Shown here in pieces: positions 19,361-27,917 of a stretch of DNA of 64,000 nt (positions within the stretch are counted from its first letter, which is position 1; every line of letters starts with the position of its first letter). The DNA is from Meiothermus granaticius NBRC 107808 (GTDB lineage: Bacteria > Deinococcota > Deinococci > Deinococcales > Thermaceae): contig NZ_QWLB01000013.1 of the NCBI RefSeq assembly GCF_003574355.1, positions 1-64,000 of the forward strand. Reading direction: 5' to 3'. Under the pieces are notes generated by a model that made no database searches, had not been told where the DNA came from, and saw only the letters and a program-made list of their open reading frames with translations. The translations under genes were made by a program, and so were the position numbers.

Positions 19361-21814
19361 ATGACCCAACCTGAGCGCATTCTCGAGCTGTTCCGCAAGC
19401 GTCCCAACAAACCGCATAGCCTGCGCGAGATCCTCCGCAGCTTGCGCCTGGACAAGCCCGAGGCCAAGGAGGCCCTGGAACTCCTGGTGGCCGAGGGCAA
19501 GCTGATGGAGACCAAGCGGCGCCTCTACCAACTGCCGGAGGCCAAGGCCCGCAAGGGGTTCGAGGCGCGGTTACAGGCCCATCCCTCGGGGTTTGCCTTC
19601 GCCATCCCCATAGAGGCCGAGCTGCCGGACTTATTCATCCCCAAGGGCTATCTGGGGGGAGCCTGGCACGGCGACCGAATAAGGGCCGAGGCCAAGCCCC
19701 CAGGGCGGGACCGCCGCCCCTGGGGAGCGGTCACCGCGGTCCTCGAGCGGGCCCATCACCACCTGATCGGACGGCTCTTTTTTCGCAAGGGCTATGCCCT
19801 GCTGCACCCCGACGACCCTCGGCTCCCTGACCTCAAGCTTCGACCGGAGGGGCTCGAGGGGCTCGAGGCCGGGGCGCGCATCTCGGTACGGGTCCAGTAC
19901 CCCCAGGGCAGAAAAACCCCTGCCGAGCCTTATGGCGAGTTCCAAACCTTCTTGGGCCAGGAAGATACCCCGGAAGTCGAGACCGAGGCGATCATCGCCA
20001 AGTACGAGCTGCTCCCTGAGTTTTCGCCCGAGGCGCTCGAGCAGGCCGAGAAGGTGGCGCAAGGGGGGGCCGAGTTGGAGGGCCGCAGCGATTTCCGTGG
20101 CTTGCGGGTGTTCACCATAGACGGCCCGGACGCCAAGGACTTTGACGACGCCATTCACGTGACGAAGCTGGAAAACGGCAACTTCCAGGTGGGCATCCAC
20201 ATCGCCGATGTCTCGCACTACGTGGAGGAGTTCACCCCCCTCGACCAGGAGGCCTATGCCCGGGCTACCAGCGTCTACCTGCCCGGTCGGGTTCTGCCCA
20301 TGCTGCCCGAGCGCCTTTCCAACGGGGTTTGCTCCCTCAAGCCTGGGGAGGACCGCCTGGTGCTTTCGGTGCTGGCCGAGCTAACCCCTAAAGGAAGGGT
20401 CAAAAGGTACACCTTTCATCGGGGGGTGATCCGAAGCCTGGCCCGGCTCACCTATCCCCAGGTCGAGGCCCTGGCCCAGGCCCGGGAAAAAGGGGCCGGG
20501 GAGGCCGAAGCTTTATCCAGCCTCGACCTACCGGGCTCGGCTCGAGCCGCCCTTGAGGCCGATCTGGCAACCCTTCTAGACCTTACCCAAACCCTGAAGA
20601 AACGCCGCTTGGAGGAGGGGGCGCTGGATTTTCACTTCACCGAGGTCAAGGTGGAGGTGGGGGAGGAAGGGGAGCTGCACCTGATCCCCCAGCAAGAACC
20701 CCAGGCCCGCAGCCTGATCGAGGAGCTGATGCTCTTGGCCAACCGCATCGTGGCCCGCCACCTGGCCGAGCGGGGAATTCCGGCCTTGTTCCGGGTGCAC
20801 GAGGACCCCAGCGAGGAAGCCCTGGGGAAGTTGGTGGCCGCCCTGGAAAAACTGGGGTACCGCCTTGGGGGGGGTGAGCCCTCGCCCAAAGCCCTACAGG
20901 CCATCCTCAACCAGGCCGAGGGCAGACCGGAGGCCCCAGCGGTCTCCACCTTGCTGCTGCGAAGCCTGCGCTTAGCCCGGTATGCCGCCGAGAATCTGGG
21001 GCATTTTGGGCTAGCCGCCGAGCACTACCTGCACTTCACCAGCCCGATTCGCCGCTATCCCGATCTGGTGGTCCACCGGGTGCTCAAAACCCTACTCCGA
21101 GGCCGAATTTCTGAGCGGCATAAGGCCGACTGGGGTTCGCGTTTTCCCAAAATCGCCGAGCATACCTCCGAGCGGGAGCGAGCCGCCGAATCGGCCGAGC
21201 GAGAGCTGACCAAGTATTACCAGTGTCGGTGGGCTGAGGCCCGTCTAGGGCAACGTTTCCCCGGTGTGGTCTCGGGGGTGACCCAGTTTGGGGTGTTCGT
21301 GACCATCGCCGGTGGGGTGGAGGGGATGATCCGGCTGGGAGCTTTAGAGGACGATCAGTACCACTATTATGAGGAGCTGCTGGCGCTGGAGGGGGTGCGC
21401 ACCAAGCGAAGGATTCGGATTGGAGATGCCCTCGAGGTGCAAATTCAGGCCGCCAACCCCGCTGCCCGGCAAATTGACTTGGTACCAACCGAGAAATTCT
21501 ACGAGGAACAACCTATGGACGAACAAAGATCGGATCGCAAGCGTCGGACCCCGCCCTCTGGGCGGGCCAAAGCCCACTCCAGCAAGAGTGAACCCAAGGC
21601 CCGGGGTAGGGAGGCTGCCCGCCCCCATAAAGCCTCACGGGTGGTAGGCCCGCCCGATAAAAAGCGAGAGTTTGACAAGCCGGTACGGGCCACAGCCCGC
21701 AAAATCTATTTCGGGGCTTGGGAGCCTGAGGCCGGAGAAGCCCCCCAGGACCCAGCTCGAGCAACCCCCAAGGCCGCGAGCCGGCGCCGCCGAGGTCGTG
21801 GCCGGCGCAGTTAG
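19361..21814 (+). CDS. rnr: ribonuclease R
   Basis: A 3'-5' processive exoribonuclease that degrades structured RNA, 817 residues. Order: N-terminal helix-turn-helix (ERILELFRKR, SLREILRSL), cold-shock domains (70-220), the RNB catalytic domain with the acidic cluster IDGPDAKDFDDAIHV (about 255-269) and HYLHFTSPIRRYPDL, an S1 domain (FPGVVSGVTQFGVFVTI) and a long Lys/Arg-rich tail of about 95 residues that ends in RRRRGRGRRS, probably an RNA or ribosome tether. It is followed after 4 bp by coaE, so the two are translated together. Confidence 0.95.
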   Translation: MTQPERILELFRKRPNKPHSLREILRSLRLDKPEAKEALELLVAEGKLMETKRRLYQLPEAKARKGFEARLQAHPSGFAFAIPIEAELPDLFIPKGYLGGAWHGDRIRAEAKPPGRDRRPWGAVTAVLERAHHHLIGRLFFRKGYALLHPDDPRLPDLKLRPEGLEGLEAGARISVRVQYPQGRKTPAEPYGEFQTFLGQEDTPEVETEAIIAKYELLPEFSPEALEQAEKVAQGGAELEGRSDFRGLRVFTIDGPDAKDFDDAIHVTKLENGNFQVGIHIADVSHYVEEFTPLDQEAYARATSVYLPGRVLPMLPERLSNGVCSLKPGEDRLVLSVLAELTPKGRVKRYTFHRGVIRSLARLTYPQVEALAQAREKGAGEAEALSSLDLPGSARAALEADLATLLDLTQTLKKRRLEEGALDFHFTEVKVEVGEEGELHLIPQQEPQARSLIEELMLLANRIVARHLAERGIPALFRVHEDPSEEALGKLVAALEKLGYRLGGGEPSPKALQAILNQAEGRPEAPAVSTLLLRSLRLARYAAENLGHFGLAAEHYLHFTSPIRRYPDLVVHRVLKTLLRGRISERHKADWGSRFPKIAEHTSERERAAESAERELTKYYQCRWAEARLGQRFPGVVSGVTQFGVFVTIAGGVEGMIRLGALEDDQYHYYEELLALEGVRTKRRIRIGDALEVQIQAANPAARQIDLVPTEKFYEEQPMDEQRSDRKRRTPPSGRAKAHSSKSEPKARGREAARPHKASRVVGPPDKKREFDKPVRATARKIYFGAWEPEAGEAPQDPARATPKAASRRRRGRGRRS

Positions 21815-21818
21815 CCCC

Positions 21819-22394
21819 ATGCGCCGGATCGGCCTGACCGGGAGCATTGGCAGCGGCAAGAGCACGGTCGCAGCCATGCTGCGCGAGCTGGGGGTGGTGG
21901 TGTTGGATGCCGACGCCTACGCCCGGGAAGGAACCACCGTCTTGCAAGGGGAGATCTGTGTGGCCTTTCCTGAGGTCTGCCGCACAACCGGGATAGACCG
22001 AGCCGCTCTGAGCCGCCGGGTTTTCAGCGATGCGGACGCCCGAAAGCGGCTCGAGGCCATTCTGCATCCCTACGTCCGACGGCGGATGGCCGAGGAGGGC
22101 CAAAAGGCCCTACAGGCAGGGGCCCCGCTGGTGGTTGAAGACATCCCGCTGCTTTTCGAGACCGGCGGGGAGGCGCGGTTTGATGGGGTGCTGGTGGTGG
22201 TCGCGCCGGAGGCCTTGCGGCAGCAACGGGTGCAGGCCAGAAATGGGCTCAGCGAGGCCGAGTTCAGGGCCAGAGACGCGGCCCAGATGCCCCAGGCCGA
22301 GAAAATCGCTCGAGCCACCTGGGTGCTGCACAACGACGGCGATCTGGAGCAGCTTCGCGCTCAGGTACGAGCCTGGTATAAACAGGTGGCATGA
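21819..22394 (+). CDS. coaE: dephospho-CoA kinase
   Basis: Last step of coenzyme A synthesis. A 191-residue P-loop kinase: GLTGSIGSGKSTVA near the N-terminus, VVLDADAYAR (Asp pair), VEDIPLLFETG in the middle and RNGLSEAEFRARDAAQM in the lid. The ATG at 21819 begins MRRIGLTG, 4 bp after the rnr stop; longer upstream frames overlap rnr and are not used. The following gene begins at its stop (ATGA). Confidence 0.95.
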   Translation: MRRIGLTGSIGSGKSTVAAMLRELGVVVLDADAYAREGTTVLQGEICVAFPEVCRTTGIDRAALSRRVFSDADARKRLEAILHPYVRRRMAEEGQKALQAGAPLVVEDIPLLFETGGEARFDGVLVVVAPEALRQQRVQARNGLSEAEFRARDAAQMPQAEKIARATWVLHNDGDLEQLRAQVRAWYKQVA

Positions 22395-23185
22395 AGCTCA
22401 CTCACGACTGGCTCGGTCCTCTCGAGCTGCCCGATGCACCCCGGCGCATCGTCTCGCTGGCCCCCAACGCCACCGATACCCTCTACGCTCTGGGGCTGGG
22501 GGAACGGGTGGTGGGGCGCAGCGCCTTCTGCTACCGCCCGGCGGCTACCCTGGCGCTGCCGGTGGTCTCGAGCTACACCAAGGTGCGGTGGGAGCTGCTG
22601 CGCTCGCTCAACCCAGATTTAGTCCTGATCAGCACCGGGGTCCAGCGCGACCTGCTGAAGGAGCTGGCGGAGGCCGGGCTGCCGGTGTTTCCCCTCCCGC
22701 TGCCCAACAGCCCCTACGGAATTCTTGAAAACATCGTCCTGCTGGGGGGCGTACTGGGGGTGGAGGCTCGAGCCAGCCGGCTCAGCGCTGAGCTGGCCGA
22801 GCGGTACAACCGGCTGTATGGGCTGCTCCCGCCCCTGCGCACCTACCTCGAGTTCGATCTGGGGGGGCCGATCAGCGTGGGGCGGGGCAGCTATGTGAGC
22901 GAAGCCCTGCGTCACCTGGGGCTGATCAACCTCTTCGCCGATCACCCTCAAAGCTACTTTACCCCTGACCTGGACGAGGTTCCCCGGCGCAATCCTGAGC
23001 TGGTCATCTACGAGCCCAAGCCTCACCGCATGCGCCCGGCAGAGCGAGCCCAGGCCTTGCTGGCCTCGCGGGGCTGGCCATATCCCCTGGTGGTGAACGG
23101 GGGGGATGAGCTGGCCCATTACGGCCCGCTCTTTTTCGAGTACCTCGAGGGGCTCGAGCGGCAGATCGAGCGCCTGGAGCCTTGA
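22391..23185 (+). CDS. BtuF/FhuD-type binding-fold protein lacking a signal peptide
   Basis: A 264-residue protein of the periplasmic-binding family III fold used for cobalamin, haem or siderophores: RRIVSLAPNATDTLYALGLGERVVG at the N-terminus, LNPDLVLIS and a C-terminal NPELVIYEPKP. It starts directly with MKLTHDWLG, with no signal peptide or lipobox, and no permease or ATPase genes are nearby. The start overlaps the coaE stop (ATGA). So it is likely cytoplasmic; a corrinoid- or iron-chelate-binding function is possible but unproved. Confidence 0.72.
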   Translation: MKLTHDWLGPLELPDAPRRIVSLAPNATDTLYALGLGERVVGRSAFCYRPAATLALPVVSSYTKVRWELLRSLNPDLVLISTGVQRDLLKELAEAGLPVFPLPLPNSPYGILENIVLLGGVLGVEARASRLSAELAERYNRLYGLLPPLRTYLEFDLGGPISVGRGSYVSEALRHLGLINLFADHPQSYFTPDLDEVPRRNPELVIYEPKPHRMRPAERAQALLASRGWPYPLVVNGGDELAHYGPLFFEYLEGLERQIERLEP

Positions 23186-23247
23186 CCCCATCGAGTGGCA
23201 AAGCTCACACCCCTCTCTGCCAGATGCCTTAGGGTCAGATACGGGGA

Positions 23248-23253
23248 TACAAT
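23248..23253 (+). promoter_or_regulatory. -10 box of the small Cys protein gene
   Basis: TACAAT, with a strong AAGGAG ribosome site 9-14 bases before the ATG at 23278: a leadered start. Confidence 0.45.
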
Positions 23254-23277
23254 AAACCCGATCCCAAGGAGTCCGCT

Positions 23278-23553
23278 ATGCCGACCTTCGAACACTTTCA
23301 GCAGCTCAAAAACCACATCCCCTTACCCGCAGACAAGCAGCAGATCGGGGCCTGCCTGGCCTGTTCGTACTGGGACGCCGATGATGTGCGGCGCGATCAG
23401 AGCCAGGTGGCCCGGGTCGCGGTGTGCTTGCACCCAGATTTGGTCGAGTTTTCCCTGATCGTGAGCGGGGGCAGCGGGTGCTCGAGGTGGGCCGAAGAAC
23501 CCGCAGCCGGAGCCGAGGCCCGGGCCTATGTGGAGCAGTACGAAGCGCCCTAA
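23278..23553 (+). CDS. small four-cysteine protein, unknown
   Basis: A 91-residue soluble protein, not assigned to a family. Cys at 26, 29 (CLAC), 50 and 68 could hold zinc or an iron-sulphur cluster. RBS AAGGAG precedes the ATG; its stop is 30 bp ahead of the Rieske-reductase fusion, which has its own RBS, so the two are probably co-transcribed and may work together in electron transfer (inference). It ends in an acidic helix (EEPAAGAEARAYVEQYEAP). Confidence 0.6.
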   Translation: MPTFEHFQQLKNHIPLPADKQQIGACLACSYWDADDVRRDQSQVARVAVCLHPDLVEFSLIVSGGSGCSRWAEEPAAGAEARAYVEQYEAP

Positions 23554-23583
23554 TTCTGCCTAAGGCTTCAAAAGGAGGCAGCC

Positions 23584-25152
23584 GTGAGGGAGCAGGAGCT
23601 GGTGGTGGCTCAAGCCCATGAACTGCGCGACGGTGAGATGCGGCGGGTCAAGGTGGGGGAAAATGAAGTCTTGTTGGCTCGGGTGGAGGGGGGTTTTTAT
23701 GCGGTGGGAGCAGGGTGTACCCACTACGGTGCGCCGCTCGATCAAGGCCTCCTGCACGGAACCCGGCTGATCTGTCCCTGGCACCATGCCTGCTTCAACC
23801 TGAAAACCGGGGCCCCCCTCGAGCCCCCGGCCCTAGACGGGCTTCCCCGGTACAGGGTGCGGCTCGAGGGGGATGCGGTGCTGGTCTCGAGCCAACCCGA
23901 ACCCACCCCCCAGCCCCCCCAATCCGCGACGAAAGACCCTCGCCGCTTCGTGATCGTAGGGGGGGGTGCGGCCGGGCTCAGTGCGGCCCTCACCCTGCGC
24001 CGAGAGGGCTTCCAGGGGCAGCTGGTCATGGTGAGCGCGGAAAGGGAGGCCCCCTACGACCGACCCAACCTCAGCAAGGAGTACCTGGCGGGGGAAGCCC
24101 CGCCGGAGTGGTTGCCGCTGCGCTCTTCGGAGTTCTACACCGAACCAAACCTCGAGCTGCGGGCCGACTGTCGGGTGCGCAAGCTGCTCCCTGAAGTTCG
24201 CACCCTGGAGTTTGAGGACGGCTCTTCCCTCCCCTACGATCGCTGCTTAGTGGCCACCGGGGGGGTCCCTCGGCGGCTCGAGGTGCCCGGCAGCGACTGG
24301 GCCGGGGTGTTCACCCTGCGCAGCCTGGCGGATGCAGGGCGGCTGATCGCAGCCTCAGAGCCAGGCAAACGCGCGGTGGTCATCGGGGCCAGTTTCATCG
24401 GGATGGAGACCGCAGCCAGCCTACGGGAGCGGGGATTAGAGGTGACGGTAGTAGCTCCAGAGCGCACCCCTTTCGAGGGGGTGCTGGGGGCTCGAGTGGG
24501 CCAGATGTTCCGCCAGCTGCACGAGGAACACGGGGTCCGTTTCCATCTGGGGGCCAAGGTGCTCGAGATCATGGGCGAGGGGGAAAGCCGCCAGGTGCTG
24601 CTGGAGAGCGGGGAGCGGCTCGAGGCCGAGCTGGTGGTGGTCGGGATCGGGGTGCGCCCTAACACCGGCTTCCTCACCGACCTGCCCTTGGAAAAGGACG
24701 GATCCGTTCCGGTAGATGCCCAGTTGAGGGTGACCCCAACCCTCTTCGCCGCAGGCGATATCGCCCGCTTCCCCAACCCCCAAGGCGGAAAGCCCATCCG
24801 AATTGAGCACTGGCGGGTGGCCCTTCAGCATGGGCAGATTGCTGCGCTCAACATGCTGGACCGCGAGGTGCCCTATACGGGAGTACCCTTTTTCTGGACC
24901 GGGCAATTCGGGCTGCAACTGCGCTACGTGGGCCATGCCGACTCCTTCGATGAGGTGGTGTATTGGGGGGAGCCGGAGGGGCGGGAATTCCTGGCCTTTT
25001 ACCTGCAGGCTGGCCGGCTACAGGCGGCGAGCGGGGTGGGGCGGGATTACGAGCTAGATGTGCTCGAGGAGTTGTTTCGCCTGCAGGCCCTACCCAGCCC
25101 GGAGTTCCTGCGGGCTGGACCCGCGGATCTCACCCCATGGCTGCCCTCCTAG
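23584..25152 (+). CDS. Rieske-ferredoxin / FAD-NAD(P) reductase fusion (AIFM3-like)
   Basis: A 522-residue fusion. Residues 1-100 form a Rieske [2Fe-2S] domain (CTHYGAPL then CPWHHACF: C-x-H and C-x2-H ligands). After a proline linker, a pyridine-nucleotide-disulphide-type reductase follows: GGGAAGLSAALTLRREGF (FAD), VVIGASFIGMETAASL (NAD) and LFAAGDIARFPN. The order equals AIFM3 and ferredoxin reductases of ring-hydroxylating dioxygenases. It starts at GTG with an AGGAGG 8 bases before. The stop codon lies inside a hairpin repeat (25149-25201). The redox partner is not known. Confidence 0.88.
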   Translation: MREQELVVAQAHELRDGEMRRVKVGENEVLLARVEGGFYAVGAGCTHYGAPLDQGLLHGTRLICPWHHACFNLKTGAPLEPPALDGLPRYRVRLEGDAVLVSSQPEPTPQPPQSATKDPRRFVIVGGGAAGLSAALTLRREGFQGQLVMVSAEREAPYDRPNLSKEYLAGEAPPEWLPLRSSEFYTEPNLELRADCRVRKLLPEVRTLEFEDGSSLPYDRCLVATGGVPRRLEVPGSDWAGVFTLRSLADAGRLIAASEPGKRAVVIGASFIGMETAASLRERGLEVTVVAPERTPFEGVLGARVGQMFRQLHEEHGVRFHLGAKVLEIMGEGESRQVLLESGERLEAELVVVGIGVRPNTGFLTDLPLEKDGSVPVDAQLRVTPTLFAAGDIARFPNPQGGKPIRIEHWRVALQHGQIAALNMLDREVPYTGVPFFWTGQFGLQLRYVGHADSFDEVVYWGEPEGREFLAFYLQAGRLQAASGVGRDYELDVLEELFRLQALPSPEFLRAGPADLTPWLPS

Positions 25153-25201
25153 AGCGCCCTTCACCCATAAAGCTTTGTCCTGGACAGCCTGTGAAGGGCG
25201 C
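25149..25201. repeat. hairpin repeat element, copy 1
   Basis: Inverted repeat GCGCCCTTCAC ... GTGAAGGGCGC (25154-25164 and 25191-25201), 11 bp perfect, loop of 26 bases. Together with copy 2 (29841-29882), 38 of 42 aligned bases are the same; this copy has 10 extra bases in the loop. It overlaps the stop of the Rieske fusion gene. Confidence 0.7.
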
Positions 25202-25253
25202 GACAAGCCGGGGCTCCTGCCCTTGATGGTTTGTCAGCGGACCTCTAAAACCC

Positions 25254-25281
25254 AACCAGCCCCCATAAGAGGGGGCTGGTT
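25254..25281 (-). terminator. terminator of tRNA-Gly
   Basis: AACCAGCCCCC (25254-25264) - ATAAGA - GGGGGCTGGTT (25271-25281), 11-bp perfect stem. On the minus strand it is followed by GGGTTTT, placing it behind tRNA-Gly. Confidence 0.8.
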
Positions 25282-25293
25282 TAGGGGTTGATC

Positions 25294-25369
<76 letters not shown>

Positions 25370-25484
25370 ATACGGCCTCGGATTTCTCTCGAGCCCCAAG
25401 CCTTGCAAGGCCTGAGCGCTCGGCCTATCCGGACTAAAAGTCTGACATCATTTCCTCGCCGCGTCAAGGTGGGCCCCGGACTAC

Positions 25485-25513
25485 TTGCCAGCCCATTTTC
25501 ATGTCAGGATAAA
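25485..25513 (+). promoter_or_regulatory. promoter of plsY/AAR-like fusion gene
   Basis: TTGCCA (25485-25490), exactly 17 bases, GATAAA (25508-25513), then GCCT and the GTG start at 25518. Supports the GTG start over the TTG at 25485, which would lie in the -35. Confidence 0.5.
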
Positions 25514-25517
25514 GCCT

Positions 25518-27185
25518 GTGCTGCTGGTTTTCGCCTGCTTTGCTTATGTTTTAGGGTCGCTGCCCCTGGGGTACTGGGCCATCCGCCGCCTGAGCGACCA
25601 AGACCCCCGCCTGGCCTCCGCCTACAACCTGGGCCTGGAAAACACCCTCCGCCTCCTGGGCCCCGGCCCAGCCGCAGTGGCCCTGGGCTTAGATTTCCTC
25701 AAGGGGTATGTTGCGGTCGCCCTGGCCAAGCCTTTCGGGCTGGACTGGGCTCTATTCTTCGCGCTCTTGGCCTATCTGGGCCACCTCTATCCCCTGCGCA
25801 TCTTCACCGGGGTGCCGCTGCGCGGACGCGGAGCAGGGGTGCTCATCGGAATCGTCTTTGGTCTGTATTTCGTGGGGCTTCCCTATGGGGTTGCTCTGGC
25901 GGTCCTGGCGGTTTCGGTGGCGGTATTCGTCGCTACCCGCTACGGTACCTTAGGGGCCATCGCCCTCCCCCTAAGCCTGGCCCTGATGGTGTCCTTCGCG
26001 GAGGTTTCCAGTTGGGGCAAGTTAGTTGCCTGGGGGTTACTGGGGGTAGCCCTGTGGCGCTACAAGGAAAACCTGGGGCGCATTCTGGAGAGCCTCGAGC
26101 CTCGCTTGGGAGATCCGCTGCCCCTGCCTTCGCCCAATCAGGTGGTCTGCGCCTTCATGATCCATGCCCTAACCCTGGAGGACCTGTGGCAAAGTCCCCG
26201 CTTTCGCTGGGCCAAACCGCTGGCTGAGCGCGGTTGGCTTCGGCCCGAATGGGTGGAACGCCTGGCCGAGGCCTTTCGCCCCATGAAAAACGGGGAGCTG
26301 CGGGGGGTCAAAACCGCCGATGGGCGCGAAATTCGCGTGTACCTGCTCTCAGCGCCTTTGTTGCCCCACCAGATCACCGGTAAACCCGAGCTGGCGACCC
26401 GCCGAGCCATCCAGGCTGCGCGGCTGGCTAAGGAGCTGGGCTGTACGGTGATTGGCCTGGGGGCCTTCTGGAGCGTAGTAGGCGATAAAGGCAAGCAGGT
26501 ACAAGAGGCGGTCCCCGAGATTCAGGTGACCAATGGTGGGGCCTACACCGCCGGTACCATACGGGCTGCAATCCCCAGCATCCTGGCCCACTTTGAGCGA
26601 GAGGGAAAGCAGCTCGAGCAGGCGACCGCAGCGGTCGTGGGGGCCAACGGGGTGGTGGCCTTTGGGATCGCTCGGCAGATCGCTCCGCTGGTGCGCAAGC
26701 TCATCCTGGTCGGGCGAAATCAAGAGCGCCTGGAAAAAAGTGCTTCCACCCTCAAGCAAAATCTGGAGCGCAAGGGCCAGCCGGTGCCGGAAATGCTCAC
26801 CACCCTGGACATTGCCGCCATCAAAGAAGCGGACTTGATTTTTACCGCCACTTCCGACCCCTCGGCCGTGATCTTTCCCGAACACGTCAAGCCCGGCGCC
26901 TGGATCTACGACGAGGGCGTACCACCGGATGTGGATGAGTCGGTGAAAGGGGTGCCGGGGGTACGGGTGATCCCCGGTGGGGTGGTGCGGCCTCCGGGCA
27001 ACATGACCGGCAACCTCGATCTGCATTTTGGCGAGGGGCTGGTCCCGGCCTGCTTAGCCGAGACCATGATCCTGGCGGCTGAAGGGGCGTATGACCGCAA
27101 AAGCTTGGGGGGCGAGACCAAAAGCGAGAACATTCAGTTCTTCGTCGAGCGGGCTGAGGCGCTGGGATTCAGGGTGGTGGACTGA
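25518..27185 (+). CDS. fusion of PlsY-like acyltransferase and acyl-ACP-reductase-like domain
   Basis: A 555-residue two-part protein. Residues 1-190 are a multi-span membrane domain related to glycerol-3-phosphate acyltransferase PlsY: GSLPLGY (13-19), ENTLRLLG (41-48), DFLKGYVAV (59-67), GHLYPL (88-93), RGRGAGV. The usual SGNPGATN and KGGKG motifs are changed. From about 210 the chain is related to cyanobacterial acyl-ACP reductase (AAR): FMIHALTLED, ATRRAIQAARLAKELG, IGLGAF, the Rossmann loop VVGANG (373-378) and PACLAETMIL, whose Cys (512) matches the AAR catalytic Cys. Function inferred: lipid synthesis or long-chain aldehyde formation at the membrane. Confidence 0.8.
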   Translation: MLLVFACFAYVLGSLPLGYWAIRRLSDQDPRLASAYNLGLENTLRLLGPGPAAVALGLDFLKGYVAVALAKPFGLDWALFFALLAYLGHLYPLRIFTGVPLRGRGAGVLIGIVFGLYFVGLPYGVALAVLAVSVAVFVATRYGTLGAIALPLSLALMVSFAEVSSWGKLVAWGLLGVALWRYKENLGRILESLEPRLGDPLPLPSPNQVVCAFMIHALTLEDLWQSPRFRWAKPLAERGWLRPEWVERLAEAFRPMKNGELRGVKTADGREIRVYLLSAPLLPHQITGKPELATRRAIQAARLAKELGCTVIGLGAFWSVVGDKGKQVQEAVPEIQVTNGGAYTAGTIRAAIPSILAHFEREGKQLEQATAAVVGANGVVAFGIARQIAPLVRKLILVGRNQERLEKSASTLKQNLERKGQPVPEMLTTLDIAAIKEADLIFTATSDPSAVIFPEHVKPGAWIYDEGVPPDVDESVKGVPGVRVIPGGVVRPPGNMTGNLDLHFGEGLVPACLAETMILAAEGAYDRKSLGGETKSENIQFFVERAEALGFRVVD

Positions 27186-27215
27186 GTTTGTAGGAAACAG
27201 CGATCGCGGAAGCAG

Positions 27216-27221
27216 TACACT
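27216..27221 (+). promoter_or_regulatory. -10 box of mqnB, leaderless spacing
   Basis: TACACT, 7 bases before the ATG at 27229, which decides this start against upstream in-frame codons that overlap the fusion gene. Confidence 0.55.
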
Positions 27222-27228
27222 GGCCCTG

Positions 27229-27888
27229 ATGGCTCTCCTGCTCCTCAGCCCGACTCGGCTTGAAGCCGCCTTTCTGAAAGGCCGAAAGTTTACCTTCCGC
27301 GGACGCGCTGGGCTGCGCGGGGAGGGTTGGGTCTGGCTCGAGGCGGGGATTGGCAAGGTCAATATGGCCCTCACCCTTGCCGCCTATGCCCAGCGGCACA
27401 CGCTCGAGCGGGCCTTGCTCTTCGGCATTGCGGGGGCCTATCCCGACTCCGGCCTGGGGATCGGAGACGCCGCCCTGGCCGAGCGCGAGGTCCAGGCTGA
27501 TCTTGGGGTACGGGGCGGCGGGATGAAGGGGCTGGGCTTCCCCACCCTGGTGACGGGGGAAAGTCGCTACCACAACCGCTTTCCGCTGGATCCTGGCTTT
27601 ACCGGCCAGCTCAGCCAAACCCTCCGCCTGCCCACCCGGACCTTCCTAACCCGCGATCTAGTCAGCGAAACCCCCAGCGAGGCCAAGGAGTTTGCCCGGC
27701 GCTGGGAGGCCGATCTGGAAAACATGGAGGGGGCTGCCTTTGCCCAAGGCTGTTTATGGTTGGGCATCCCTGGGGCTGAGCTGCGTACGGTATCCAATCA
27801 GGCTGGGGTGCGCGATAAAACCCAGTGGCGGGTCAAACAGGCGGTCGAGGGGCTCGAGGCGCTGTTGCGGCAAGTCCTCCCCGTATGA
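27229..27888 (+). CDS. mqnB: futalosine hydrolase
   Basis: Removes hypoxanthine from futalosine in the futalosine route to menaquinone, the quinone of Thermaceae. A 219-residue nucleoside-phosphorylase fold: LLLSPTRLEAAFL at the N-terminus, WVWLEAGIGKVNMALTLA, LFGIAGAYP, and near the C-terminus ENMEGAAFAQGC with VSNQAGVRD, the base- and ribose-binding residues of MTAN/MqnB enzymes. 5'-methylthioadenosine nucleosidase is the alternative, but the opening and the taxon favour MqnB. 43 bp after the fusion gene, with its own promoter. Confidence 0.85.
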   Translation: MALLLLSPTRLEAAFLKGRKFTFRGRAGLRGEGWVWLEAGIGKVNMALTLAAYAQRHTLERALLFGIAGAYPDSGLGIGDAALAEREVQADLGVRGGGMKGLGFPTLVTGESRYHNRFPLDPGFTGQLSQTLRLPTRTFLTRDLVSETPSEAKEFARRWEADLENMEGAAFAQGCLWLGIPGAELRTVSNQAGVRDKTQWRVKQAVEGLEALLRQVLPV

Positions 27889-27905
27889 GCGCAGGGCTGC
27901 CCTGA

Positions 27906-27911
27906 TATGGT
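27906..27911 (+). promoter_or_regulatory. -10 box of the cyclase-family gene, leaderless spacing
   Basis: TATGGT, 6 bases before the ATG at 27918, without an RBS between. Confidence 0.5.
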
Positions 27912-27917
27912 AAGGCC

